From: Dastarcus helophoroides
Lineage: Eukaryota; Arthropoda; Insecta; Coleoptera; Bothrideridae
Direction of reading: 5' to 3'
NCBI GenBank assembly: GCA_028583605.1
Contig: CM053330.1
Span: 25,065,233 to 25,129,232, forward strand
DNA length: 64,000 bases
A model generated the notes under the pieces. The model did no database searches, was not told the origin of the DNA, and saw nothing but the letters and a program-made list of their open reading frames with translations. Below, one piece after another: positions 23,826-35,660 of the stretch (position 1 is its first letter; each line of letters opens with the position of its first letter). The position numbers and the translations under genes were made by a program.

Positions 23826-25213
23826 CGAAAGTAAATCAAATATGAACCGGAATTTCTATTCAATGAGGGCATCGGGAGTGTTCGCATACTTCTAGACATG
23901 TTCTCGCCGTTCGTCAGTTGTAAATACAATGATTGAGCAAGAGGTTAATCCGCACGTTGCGCAGCGCATTATAATTAAATTTCTTGCCGTTGAAGGTGTA
24001 AAGTCCGCCGACATTCTTCGTAGGCTAGAAGCACAGTTTGGAGATACTTGTTTGAAGAAAGCTCAGGTGTATGAATGGCAAAACAATTTTTTGGAAGGAG
24101 GAACTCAAGTTGAAAATTGACCGCCGTCCTCGGACCAGTGTGACTGCAGACAAGATTAACGCCGTTCAATGCCTTTTGGAGAGTGATCGCCGTTTAACTG
24201 TTGATGAATTTGCAGCTCAGATAGGGATAAGCTTTAGAAGTGTTCAATCTTTCATTTCAGATAAGCTGGAGTTTCGAAAAATTTCTGCCAGGTGAATACT
24301 TTGTCTTTTGATTGAATAACAGAAACTACAACGTCTGGAGATTTGTCAGCATCATCTTGGGTATTTTCAAGATGAAGATGATGGTTATTTGCAACGTATG
24401 GTTACGTGTGATAACACTTGGGTTCACCACTACATCCCTTAATTTAAACAAGTAACCATGGAGTGAAAAAGACAGGGAGAAGGTGCACCCGTCAAGGCAA
24501 AAACTCGCCTCTTTGCTAAAAAGGTTCTTGCAACAGTGTTTGGGGGTTTTAAAGGAGTTGTGCACGTCGATTTTCTTCATGACCGTCGAGCGGTTAATGC
24601 TACCTCCTACTCCCAGCTATTGGATGAACTAAAACGTGCATATAGGTGGAAGAGGCGCGAATTTTTGATCGGAAATGTGATTTTGCTTCACGTGAATGCT
24701 ACCCCCTCACTCAGGTAATCTGACACATCAAAAATTGGAGGAAATGCATTGCGCAACATTAGAACACCTTCCTTATAATCCGGACTTATCACCATGCAGT
24801 TATAATAGGCGCGAATATTCGGTCAGAAATGTAATTTTGTTTCACGACAATGCCCGCCCCCACCAAGCCAATCAGACACATTAAAAATTATAGTAAATGC
24901 ATTGGGTAACATTAGAACACTCACTTTATGGTGGGACTTATAACCATGCGATAATCATGTGTTTGGGCCACTGAAAGAAGCTCTAGGAGGTGAACGATTC
25001 CATGATGATGCTGCTGTTGAGACATTTGTGCGCAATTGGCTGTAAGTACGACGCCGTCCTTTTTTTAATGATGATGGCATTAAAAAAACTTTTAATCCAT
25101 TGAGAAAACTGCGTAACAAAATCAGGAGATGATATAGAAAAACAGTTAATATCTCTCATATTAGTATGTTGAACTAATCAATTTTTATAAACATTCCCGT
25201 TCATTTTTTTTAA
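23826..25213 (+). mobile_element. mariner copy 2, nearly full length, decayed, with internal duplication
   Basis: The left TIR (CGAAAGTAAATCAAATATGAACC) follows TA at 23824. A transposase start at 23929 reads MIEQEVNPHVAQ, with LEAQFGDTCLKKAQVYEW in the DNA-binding region. After frame changes come LTVDEFAAQIGISFRSVQS, CDNTWVHHY (first catalytic Asp), VHVDFLHDRRAVNA and two successive versions of the second-Asp region, one with HVNATP and one with HDNARPH. The right end near 25170-25213 (TTTTTATAAACATTCCCGTTC) is a diverged version of the opposite TIR. Stops and shifts make it non-functional. Confidence 0.8.
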
Positions 25214-25229
25214 GTTTAATCCACTCGTA

Positions 25230-28150
25230 AAGGGTAACCCCATTATGCTTTCAAAGCACTGCAAGTAGGATGCGGAAACAAGGATAGATGGCGATGAACC
25301 GTCTTCTTAAACAAGGATACTTTGTAATTTTTGGGGAAAATTCCATTCGGTTCCATAACTTGGAAGTTCTATAGAAAAAAGAGTCTCCGTAGATAGAAGT
25401 CCTCACTGTGTCAAGCTGGACCGCACAGGAATTTGTTGTCTCCAACGGTCTAGTACGCCACAAGAGTCTTGCCCTTGGAGGAATCAATTCTATTAGTTCC
25501 TGCGAGCATCTTTCAGGATAGTACTTGTAGAAAAGAGACAAGTCACCAACCATACGCCTGTGCTTTAGTGTTTCGAGAGAATCGGCCAGACTCTCGTCAT
25601 CAATTAGGCGATTCGCTCTTCTTTGAATTGAATCCAAGAGAGCTAATGCGCGTTTTGGGGCTGAACTTCAAACACGAAAACAGTATTCTAGTGTTGGCCT
25701 AACTTAAGCTTTGTATAGTGTTAATAGCTGATGGGATGTGAAGTACTCTTTAGCTCTAAAAAGAAAGCCTAGCTTCTGAGAGGCGGATTTGGCAATGGCG
25801 CGCACATGATCGTTCCAAGAGAAGTAAGTGCTCGTATTCACTCCTAGGATAGATAGATCAGATCCCATCGGAAGGATTTCACCATCCATTAGTATGTTTG
25901 TTGCATTATCCCCTGATGTTTTCTTAGAGAAAACCGCGGCCTGAGTTTTTGAAGAGTTGAAATCGACCAAATTGTTCCTACCTCATTTCAGAATAATCTC
26001 GAGATTCTGCTGTTCCCTTAGTCGATCTGAAGCAGCGATAGATACTGGTTTGTCGGGGAAAAAAGATATCACAAGGTTACTATCATATGCGTAGCTGTAT
26101 ATAGGATTGGAAGTTAAAGCTAAGAGATTGTTTATGTGTAACAGAAATAGAGTAGGAGACAGGACAGACTTCCGAGGCGCCCCTGCATTAGTCGCAAATG
26201 TCTCGGATAAGATGCCATCGACGACGACCTGAAGAGATCTGTCAGCGAGAAAATTGGATATCAAAAATGACAGAGTCCAGGAAGAAGGCCATACGATGTT
26301 AATTTGGCGAGAAGAGATCGGTGCCAGACTCTGTCGAAAGGCTTTAAGATATCCAATGCCACAATTCTAGCCTCACCATGTTTTTTCATAGCTGAGTTAC
26401 AGATATGAGTAACATATGCCAGTAGATCGCCAGTGGAACGTTGTTGTCTAAAACCGTATTACCTGTCGGAGAAGATTCTATTTTTCTCCAGATATTTGAG
26501 AATCTCGATGTTGATAACCTTTTCCATCACTTTAGATATAACGGGTAACAAAGATATAGGGCGATAGTTGTTAGCTAGATTCCTTTTCCCCTTTTTAGGG
26601 ACAGGCTGCCCTCTAGCAGATTTCCAGATGTTAGGGAATACATCTTTGTTATAAGAGAGTGTGAACAATTTGCTAAGAACAGGAGTCAACTTTGGGGCGC
26701 ACTTCTTAAGAACAATAGCGGGAATACTATCAAGGCCAGAAGCATTCGAGGTGTCGAGCTCAAGGAAAATCTTCCTGATTGTGCGTTGTCCGAAAACGAC
26801 TTCAGACATCGAAGTGCCAACATTAGAGAGAATAGGAGGTTTTGCGTTTCAAGAATTAAGATTGGAATTTTCAGCAAACATTAAGGCTATCATGTCAGCC
26901 TTTTCCTTGGAGGTAGTAGCAATCTTGCTATTTTCATCGAGTGGAAAATTTGAAGGTGTAAAATTCTTTCCAATCGACTTTGCAAATCCCCAAAAGGACA
27001 TGAAACCGTTCGGACAGTTGATAAGCCTCTGGCGCATTTTACGATCGAAATCACCTTTTGCTTCGTCAATAACCTGTTTACAAGAATTTCATGTATCTAC
27101 AAGTATGGTCCGAGTCTCGACTGAGGGATTATTTCGCCAACGACGATATGCGCGATTTTTGCAAGAGACAGTCCGAGCACATTTTTTACTGAACCAAGAT
27201 TTACTGGAGGCAGATTTCTTTTGGGAGTGCGGAATTGAGCATTCCATACCAATCAGGATAGTTTCCGTGATGGATTTGGCGACTGAGGAAGGGTTGTCTG
27301 AGTTAAAGCAGACTTTCTGCCATGGGAAAGATGCAAAGAAGTCTCTTAATTCTTCCCAGTTTTTAGAGTTAAAGTGCCAAACCCTACGGGACTGCATCTG
27401 AGAGGGAGGTGGTATATGAAGCGAGCAAGAAGCTGCTACAAGCTTGTGATTGGACATAGCGGTGATGTCACAGAGATTTTATACGAATTTGGTGAATTTG
27501 TAAGGAAAAGGTCGAGTAGATTAGGTTGATGGGTATCTATATCAGGAATTCTTTTGGGTTCCTCAACTTATTGCGATAGTTCACAAGTGAGAAGTTGAAG
27601 TCACCGAGAAAGACAACCTCAGCTTTTGGATAATTCGTCTGTAGGTGATCAAAGGTTACGGAGAGATAAGAGAAGAGCTGTCTGTATGAGGGATCCTTTG
27701 GAGACAAATAAAGCAAACAAATGAATATTACTTCGTTTTGGGAACATATTTTCAGCCAAATCACATCATGATCAGCAGATTACAGTGCTTCTTCTCGTTA
27801 ACAGGACAGGTCGCTTCGCGTAAAAGCACAAATTCCCCTTTTCTGTCGAAATTTTGTGTGCAAGTCGTAGTTAGGGCAAAGCAAATGGACTGTATTGATG
27901 GATGGGGAGACTTGGGTTTCCGTCAGAGACAGCACATGGAGTATTTCATTTTGAATTGATGAACCAAGTTTAGATTTGAGTTTAGAGAATTGAATTTTGA
28001 ATAAATTGTTTGAAAGAAACTTGGCCCGTGGTACATTAAAATTTTCCGTCGATTTTGGATTCTCTGTACATCCTCCACCCGGACATCCGAACGGGTGGGT
28101 AGTTTAGGTCCGGATTTTTTTGCACGAAGAGAATCCATCATCTTTGTTTT
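25230..28150 (-). mobile_element. LINE D: CR1/Jockey-like non-LTR retrotransposon with endonuclease remnant
   Basis: On the minus strand, in order from 28150 downward: an endonuclease remnant (VFLGDFNFSLVNYRN at about 27590-27640), a linker with CKNRAYRRWRNNPS, FWGFAKSIGKNFTPSNFPLD, RT blocks (DTSNASGLDSIPAIVLKKCA; NNYRPISLLPVISKVMEKVI; APRKSVLSPTLFLLHINNLL), YAYDSNLVISFF where YADDS is expected, VDFNSSKTQA, and a C-terminal MDSIQRRANRLIDDESLADS followed by HRRMVGDLSLFYKYY and SFFYRTSKLWN. Several frame breaks exist and the first catalytic Asp of YADD is Tyr. It lies immediately 3' of mariner copy 2. Confidence 0.85.
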
Positions 28151-28749
28151 TAATAATTGGAAGAAAAATCAGAGTGGATGAAAAAAGGAATTAAGGAAAA
28201 GGGCAGGATGAGGAAAGAAGAATAGCAGAAACCGACTCACGTGTCAGAGACGGAAACATCATTTCACCGCTTCCTATCATATTTGATTTACCCTTGTATT
28301 TTGCCTTAGAGAGCGCAAAACAGTAATTTAATCAACCGACAAAAAAAAGGAACGTGTAAATAATGCAAATCGTAGTAAAAAATATTTGTGCTAGTCCCAG
28401 TAACACATCTAGGAGTGATGATTTAGTACTGAAATTTCGACCGGCACTGATTGTCCCCGCGCAATATCTCTTATCAATATCCTGCCGCTCTCCGTTCAGT
28501 TGGTTTGGTCGGTGTAGGAGAATACAAGGCCCGCTCGTCTATTCCGCCGATATGCTCTTAATTTTAAATCTCGTATTATATCCTCCCTATGAGAGTTAAT
28601 ATTTTTCCTGATATGTATATTGTGCATCAGGTTCTGCTTGTGTGTTATGTGGTTTGTGTATGTCTAGGTGTTTAAGTTTGTGCCTGTTTTTGTATCTGTG
28701 ACTTTTTAAGTTTGTATGTGCATATCTGCGTCTGTCGATCTCAAAAATT

Positions 28750-31700
28750 TATAATTAATCAAGGGTCACTTGTTATAATAAATGTAGCAACTTAATATCA
28801 TTCGCGGTCGAATTCAGGTTGCAGACATGCCTTGTAAAAATATTTCGGTTTTCGGAACATTTAAGAAATGCGATAGTTTCCTTTCGTCCGACTTAAGTAA
28901 TATAAATGGGACTAAATAATCGAAGTAGCCTAATGTTTCAGTCTGCAACATTGATAAAGCCGTGGCCCAGTCATTAGTTCAGCGCAGATATCCTAAAAGG
29001 AAACGGAACCTATGAATAAATGAAACCAGTGGCTGGTGCGATAGCGGAATTTCCCGATCATGCTGTAGGAGGTCGTGGCTCCTCTCTAATCAGATATATG
29101 TGATTTATACGCCCCGATTTTCATTCGACATTTTAAACTTTAACTACAAATTACAGGGTTAACATTCAGCACGTAGTGTTGTTTGAGCTGGGAGCTATCG
29201 ATTTTACTAATGACTCTTTAATCTGCACTTTATTCAAACACTTGTTGGACGGCGAGCCCGATTCGCATTCGCCCGCTCGCTTTCAAATTTTATAAAGTGC
29301 AATTTTCAATGCCCGAAGGGCAAAAGTCATGTCTGAGTGAAAACAACGAAGCCCAAGGTCAGAATACACCAGAGATTTCCACTGAAAGATGGGTTGCAAT
29401 CGAATGGATGTGGCTCCGTAAAACTAATTTTGGGGCAATGGTGAATGCGACAAATACTATCATTAATTAAGACGTTCCGCCAATAGTTTATTGAAGAAAA
29501 AGTAATGTGTACTTATGTTCGCACTAGCAAAGTAAAAACTTTTGCAAATGTATAAATACCTTTGAAATGTGACACATTAGCTAGTTGGTTTTCGCGAATG
29601 GAAATAGAACTATTGCTACAAAATTAAGTACCCAAGAGCTATAACACTTAATCATGGACCTTTTAAAACAGCTAAATATGTTACACATATTAGAGATAGT
29701 GCTGCAGACCCCAGAGTCAATAAGTGACACAGGTCAAATTGCGGCGACGTTTTTCCATAAGACCATTAACTGCGACATGGTGCAAAAAAACTTGTCAAAA
29801 TTATTCTCATCAATCGCAAACGTAATGCGTTTTCCCAAACAATAACAACTTTTGTTCTTTATGATTACTTTTGAAAAGAGTTCAGGTATGAAATGAACTC
29901 GTGACATTCTGCAGAAAGCAAGTTTTTGAACTATTTAATCTAGTACTATAATTGACATTATCCTAAAAACATTCAGTGAAAACTTAAGAATTTTATAAGG
30001 TGAACACTTTGAATGTACCATATTCCTTTTTCAGTACCGTACGGTGAAATCGATCCCATCTAGATTTTATTCCGGCTGCTGGACGTTGTTCAAGTTCCTC
30101 CACTAACTTAAAGAATAAACCGACCATGGCGGACAAAATTACTTTAATTCTAAGTAGACCTTTGAGGCTAAACGATCTCTTAAAAACAATCGCCAGTTGC
30201 CACCGCAAGCGGGTATTGAACTCGGCTCTCAAAAATAGGTAGTCAAGTGTTTACCACTCGGTTATCGGTCATCCGTATATTTATTATATTAAATTCGTTT
30301 TTTCATTTCGGTTTGATTTTTTAATTTACTTTGACAGTTTATATGTTATATTTCTCAATATAGGGACAAAACTACCTATTCCATGTCGCCTGGCCAATTA
30401 CTAATAGTAAAATATTTTTCATTACATGTACATTTAAATCTATTAATATTAAATTAGCAAAGCGTTGAATTCATCTATGTAAAATTTTTCTTAAATTTTT
30501 CGAAATTACGAAATGTGCCGCTCTAGAAACTCTTCAGGTATAAATAAAAGATAAAATTATGACTACATCTCTTATATTGTCCAATTTTTCAATCTGTCTC
30601 CTTGTAATGCATTTCCCCGAGAGTAGAATTGCGACTTTTTCGTCATTGTTTCGAGCCAAACGAGAGTTATATTTGCTGCAATTATGGCGAGCCTCGTCTA
30701 GCAGTTAAGCGGAATGCGTGTTTTGTCGGCCAGCTTACAACATCCACCAGAGGAAATTAATGTTTTTTGCGCCCACTAGTGTTTTCCTTGTAAAAGGAAG
30801 TGCAATTTTCCGGCGAATTGCTGCATTTTAACTAAATCGAAATTCTAAAGGGACCATTATCCCCACTTAGGGGTTACTACGATTCACCGCTAGCCCACAA
30901 AATGAAACAAGAGTTGTAGACTCTTTCCGACGTCACAATAAACTACGAGAATTTTTCAAATATAAAATGGATTGTTTGGTTGCAAAAGTGGGATTAGGGG
31001 TAGCGACTTTGATAATTTTGATTCTGATTTAAGAAATCCTACTATGAACGGCGTGTAAAATCGATTCTATTTATCAGTAACACTTTTTGTCTTACAGTTA
31101 GTGTTTCTTACTTAAAACTACTTTAAGGCAAGTGTCTCATTTGTCACTTAAGTATATTTTACATAACGGTGAGCACTGAAATTCAGCAATAACCTAAAGA
31201 AGCGGAAGGATGAAACAATGCGACAAAACAGTTAAAAATGGAATATATAGCGATGACGCAAAAAATTATATTTAACTTCATTAAAATAACACTTTCATTC
31301 TAAATCTCAAAGGCGCGATTTTCTTATAGTTTGTCACTAAGCAAAATTTCATTAAACAGAGAATTGGCGAATAAAAAGCAATAATATCCATTGCTTCTAT
31401 TAAAGCTTGAATCAATACACGTAAACGGCGGTTTTTCTGCAAAATAGCGACATGTTTACCTCGTCGTCAAAGTGCATATATTCCGTTCGGGACCGCTTAG
31501 TTTGAGAAAATTGAGAGTCGACGCGACGGTACGTTTCCGCAAAACAAACACGTAAATAATTTGAAAGTAACACAGGCGTTCTTGTTACAAGTGGCTGGCA
31601 TCTGTGGCATTGCTCCTGACAGTTTTTATTCAGATATTTCTCAAAAGCAATTTCAGATATAAAATTGAAAAGGTACGAGTAAATCGTTCACTCTCTACCA

Positions 31701-32090
31701 GTTCTATTCTTTTCGTCGTTTAATCAATAGCGTATTCGGTTACACTTCTTACAGGTGCAACGGGCGAAAATGACGGTGGGGAAAACTCCAGCTGGCCGGG
31801 TTCCAAGCAAAGCCGTAGCGTAGATCAAAATGTTTCAAAATGGTGGATACGCCAGTTTTTAATAACTTGACCCCAATAAAGTGTTTCCATTGGTGGAAAC
31901 GCCAGTTTTTCAAGATTTAAGCCAGCGTTTTTTAAGTACAATCCACTTGTAATGATTGTCTAGTATGTAGAGGGTTAACAATGAGTGAAACGAAAATAAA
32001 TATAGATGGTGATGAATTATTGTCTTAAATATTAGGAGACCCTTTACCATTTTTCATTACAATTCGTTTAATGGTTAATCCATAATAATG
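28750..32090. other. Intronic stretch without recognised gene
   Basis: Mixed unique-looking DNA with no supported exon. It contains the SINE-like head near 30195-30267 and a short direct repeat at 31831-31912 (GGTGGATACGCCAGTTTTT and GGTGGAAACGCCAGTTTTT, spaced 51 bases apart). Confidence 0.4.
30010..30267 (-). repeat. tRNA-derived SINE candidate
   Basis: On the minus strand, GATAACCGAGTGGTAAACAC (A-box region), then GAGTTCAATACCCGC (B-box), then a unique body to about 30010. The head resembles the + strand head at 14589 (shared GAGTTCAAT and CGCTTGCGG/CACTCGCGG contexts). The body boundaries are approximate. Confidence 0.4.
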
Positions 32091-32094
32091 CAAC

Positions 32095-32240
32095 AAACAG
32101 ATAGACAGAGGGACATATAAACGAACAGACAGACAAACAGGTAAACATATAGAGATATAGACCGACAGATAAACAGACAAACTGTCAAACAGACAGAGGG
32201 ATAGACAGAAAGAGAAACAAACAGGAAGACAAACAAACAC
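32095..32240. repeat. Degenerate (ACAG/ACAA)n simple repeat
   Basis: Runs of AACAGACAGACAAACAGG-like tetranucleotides. The minus-strand frame across it (Cys/Leu/Ser-rich) is a composition artefact. Confidence 0.6.
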
Positions 32241-32310
32241 ACTGTTGCATTTATTTAGATACTATAGGTTTACTAAAGCACTGAACTAATCACTGTGGCT
32301 TGTGATTAAG

Positions 32311-32823
32311 TCCAAGAAGGTTTCACCCCTTTACCACATCGGCAATTAAATAAATAATTGCGCGATACGTATTTCGCCAGCAGAACTGGCATTTTCAAGC
32401 GTACTAATCTAAAATATTAGCAAAAGATACATCGACGTCATCTACATTGAGATTCAAATCGATACTGGCGGTCTTTTGCTTTCTTTTCTATTTCTAATTG
32501 TTTAACACATCTGGTGCATGCAATTTTGACCTGCCGCAATAGCCTTCAATAAACTGGATGCCGCCAATGATCCTTTATCTCCGTTAAGGGTAACTGGCCT
32601 CTGATTAATATGAATTGTTTCATATGCATCAAGTTCTCTGTTATTTGTGACCGATCTTAACAATTTTAAATTTTCAATGTTAATTTTGTGTCCTGTGCTT
32701 ATCATATGTAGGGCGACACTTGATTTTTCTTCTCTATTGTATCTAAAATGAGCGATATGTTCTTTAAATCGTAATTATTTATTTAATTGCCGATGTGGTA
32801 AAGGGGTGAAACGTTCTTGGACT
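32311..32823 (-). mobile_element. Penelope-like element 3' tail with GIY-YIG remnant and inverted flanks
   Basis: The minus-strand frame at about 32795-32502 reads RFKEHIAHFRYNREEKSSVA, LHMISTGHKINIENLKLL and ELDAYETIHINQ. This matches the C-terminal part of Penelope-like GIY-YIG endonucleases (FKEH, HxxxTGH and a Glu-containing ELDAYE block). Downstream on the same strand is a GGCGAAATACGTATCGCGC stretch of the kind often found in Penelope tails. Both ends carry an inverted copy of a roughly 50-bp sequence (CCAAGAA, GTTTCACCCCTTTACC, ACATCGGCAATTAAAT). The RT domain is absent. Confidence 0.6.
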
Positions 32824-35439
32824 CTAGGTTTGTCTCAACCGAACAGCAAACTAGTTTGTAATCGTCTGGCGCATGTGCATTCAAAATTTACCGTTCCAAC
32901 CAAGTGCAAATTCCAATTCAACTGGAAATCTGGTGTTCCAACAATGCTCTGACTAGTATAGTCCGTGAATTGTTTGTGATCAATCAGAACAGTCAGCAGC
33001 CAGGAGCTTGTACTGGCAGTTGGGAACATGCAAAATAAGTAATCGATAAGTGGTATCTTCTCAGGTGTTATTTGTAATACGATCTTGTCGAGGGCAAATG
33101 TGAATTATGTTTTTAAGCACTGATTTCCATTTTTCATTTACTGTATTTGCTGAAAAATAACAAAAATTGATTTTGTAATGAAAGTTATATGTGATAAAGA
33201 TTTATTTTCGTCTCTTGAGAGTCAGCTGACAGCAAACACCAGCAGTTTTCCCTGAGATCCCAACGCATATGTCAAAGGCTTGCAAACATATAAATGACGA
33301 AGTATTCTTAAATTCTAGTAATTTTTATTTTCTATAATAGGTTATGGCATAACTTGTATTTTTCAAAAATTTAATCTTATTATGTCTTAACCTAACAAGT
33401 AAATAAACAGCAATAAAAGACAAATAAAAAGTTGTTAACGATGATACTGACAGTTGCAGTTTGTTATTGTAAAAGGCAGTAAAACATAAATAGTAAAATT
33501 ACTAGTAAAAGTATGTTGGCAGTTGTTCCCTGTGACATGACAAAAATTGTCATGGTGGGGTAGAAAGTGTCCAACCCCTGTCCCAACGTGCGTACAATCC
33601 CAAACCAGTAGGAGTTTAATACGGAGTGCATGCTTACGAATTCGGTCATTAATTAATCTGAAAATAATCAGAAATGTTTTATTGGAACAAACCTTATATA
33701 GATTTGGATGTATACTACTTAAAAATAAAAATAGAGCTGTAAAATAATCTTTGAAAAGTTCGTAAACTTTTGCGTGTAATTTAACCCCCAACCTCTCGTA
33801 TATTACAACGAAAGTATTAAAGAAATTGCCGCATTCACCGACTACAATTTATTTCAACTATCTCGACAATTTAAGTCGAAAAAGCAACTCGCCTTACAAA
33901 TGTTGGGAAACATTGTAAATCGCCCTGAAAAAAAGCAGAAACACAAAGGGTTCATTAGAATGTAAAAGATTCTCTTTGCAAACCTCGTCGAGATTTAATG
34001 ACTGTTATGCCCCCAACTATTTGTCTTCGTCCGTCAACCGCCTAATCCTATTACAACGAAAGGCCGAAGAAAATTCTTGAAAATGCGTCGAAACGCTGAG
34101 GAAAAAATTAAGCCTTAGTGGGGTGGGGGATTTTGTCGTGACCGATTCTCTTTGTAACCTGTTATAACGATGTCGGGTCTAACAACAGGAATAAATAAGG
34201 GACGGCGCCACGAGGATTCGCCCCTTATTAGTTTCCCTATCTGCTTAACAAACCTCTGAAGGGAACAAAGGATGACCGGCTTTAATTTCGAAACTGTTAC
34301 CTTTATTTAATCTTGCCTTTGGAAATGGTAATTTATTGGTGAAAGACTGTATCTTTATATCAAATTTTGTTGTTTTGGCATTAGCCGGGAACAATTTATG
34401 ATGAATGTGCTGGACTTTAATAAGTTTTGCGGGCAATAAGGTAAATTCCGGCGGTCGTAAGGTGAAATTGCAGGGAAAGATTAACATCTCTTACGTGAGG
34501 TCATCGATGGTGATATGCGGATCAGAATGGCATCTCTACGCCGTTGAATATGCCGCCCCCTAAACGCATACTGGAATCGATCTGATGGTTACCAAGAATA
34601 CCAAATAGTTAGTAATTGAATTGCAGCACGATTCGGAATTTTGAGTCATCTCGAAATTACTCGCCCTGACAATTATTTACTGTGCTTTGTCCGTAATATA
34701 CGGTAAGGCGGAATTAGGAAAGAAGACAGTAACAATAGCGATTGTAACTCGCTCTTTTAGTGAGACGTAATTGGGGAAAACTTCGCCTTGAAACGTTTTA
34801 TGAAATTCGAAGCTACAAGTAAACAGTATGTAGAAATAAGATTGTTAGCGTCTTCTGCATTGAAATAGTCTAGATTCTCTTTAGATTTAACTCATTGAAA
34901 ATCTGATGTTTGGCAAGAAATTCGAAGCGCCAGTGATATCACCTAGCAAATTCCCCTATGAGGTAATAAATATAATTAAATGCTATAAGTTTCTTTTTTC
35001 TTTTCAGGCTGCTGAACATATAAGCCTAAACTATTGCATACTTTAAAGAAAGAAACACCATTGAACTTTTAAATTGGTTTGAAGAATTTCCACTGCCACG
35101 AATCTAACTTTAAGAAAAAGAGTGAAGTGTTTCATTCATTTCAGAAGCGACCCCGAATGAGAACTGTTCCAGTTCATTTCTAAAGGATTTGGCACGCAAG
35201 CAAGCAAAGATCTGGAGTTGATCGCGTCGCTGTCTTATATACAACAAATATCTGAGCCAGCCATTAAGATTATCCCTTCTTCCGGATCACACTCCCGAAT
35301 TAGATTCACAGTCTCAAGGACATGAGCTTCTCTTGATTAATGAGCAATAACTATGAACATTCACTCGTAATAGAAAATAATGCCTAAAACCTAAAGTGAA
35401 GAAGATAACTATAAAAAGAAAATGAGCTAAAATATTTAT

Positions 35440-35660
35440 TTAAATAAAACTGAGCTTATGGTTATTTGGCGCACTGCAGTAAACAGTGTCAGACTCTGAA
35501 CTAAATGGAATGCCTAGCACACCGGCTTGTGGTGGTTGAAAGCTAAAACTAAAAATAAATCCCAAAGAACTAAAGTTTTTTCAATACAATATTATTACCG
35601 CATATTTCGCCAGTAGAAAAATAGTGAAAAATAATTCCAAGTGCCACTAAATTATACTTC
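35440..35660 (-). repeat. Possible second, more decayed Penelope-like tail
   Basis: The stretch CACCGGCTTGTGG followed by ATTACCGCATATTTCGCCAGTAG parallels CACTGTGGCTTGTGA and GCGATACGTATTTCGCCAGCAG in the tail at 32.3 kb, with similar order and orientation. The similarity is short and could be chance. Confidence 0.25.

Noticed and set aside
23264..23895. 142- and 114-codon + strand frames, Cys/Tyr/Val-rich
   Set aside because: They are products of a degenerate TG/TATG simple repeat, with no splice sites or domain.
26661..27401. 246-codon + strand open frame, the longest in the window
   Set aside because: It is antisense to LINE D, whose minus-strand RT and linker blocks are recognisable; the + frame has no domain.
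30690..30750. Possible fourth tRNA-like SINE head (CGTCTAGCAGTTAAGCGG)
   Set aside because: Only an A-box-like stretch is visible; no B box follows at the right spacing.
31831..31912. Short direct repeat (GGTGGATACGCCAGTTTTT) spaced 51 bases apart
   Set aside because: Real but small, with only two copies and no link to any gene or element.
33530..33560. Hairpin CATGACAAAAATTGTCATG, considered as a regulatory dyad
   Set aside because: A short perfect hairpin is expected by chance in a window this size, with no supporting context.
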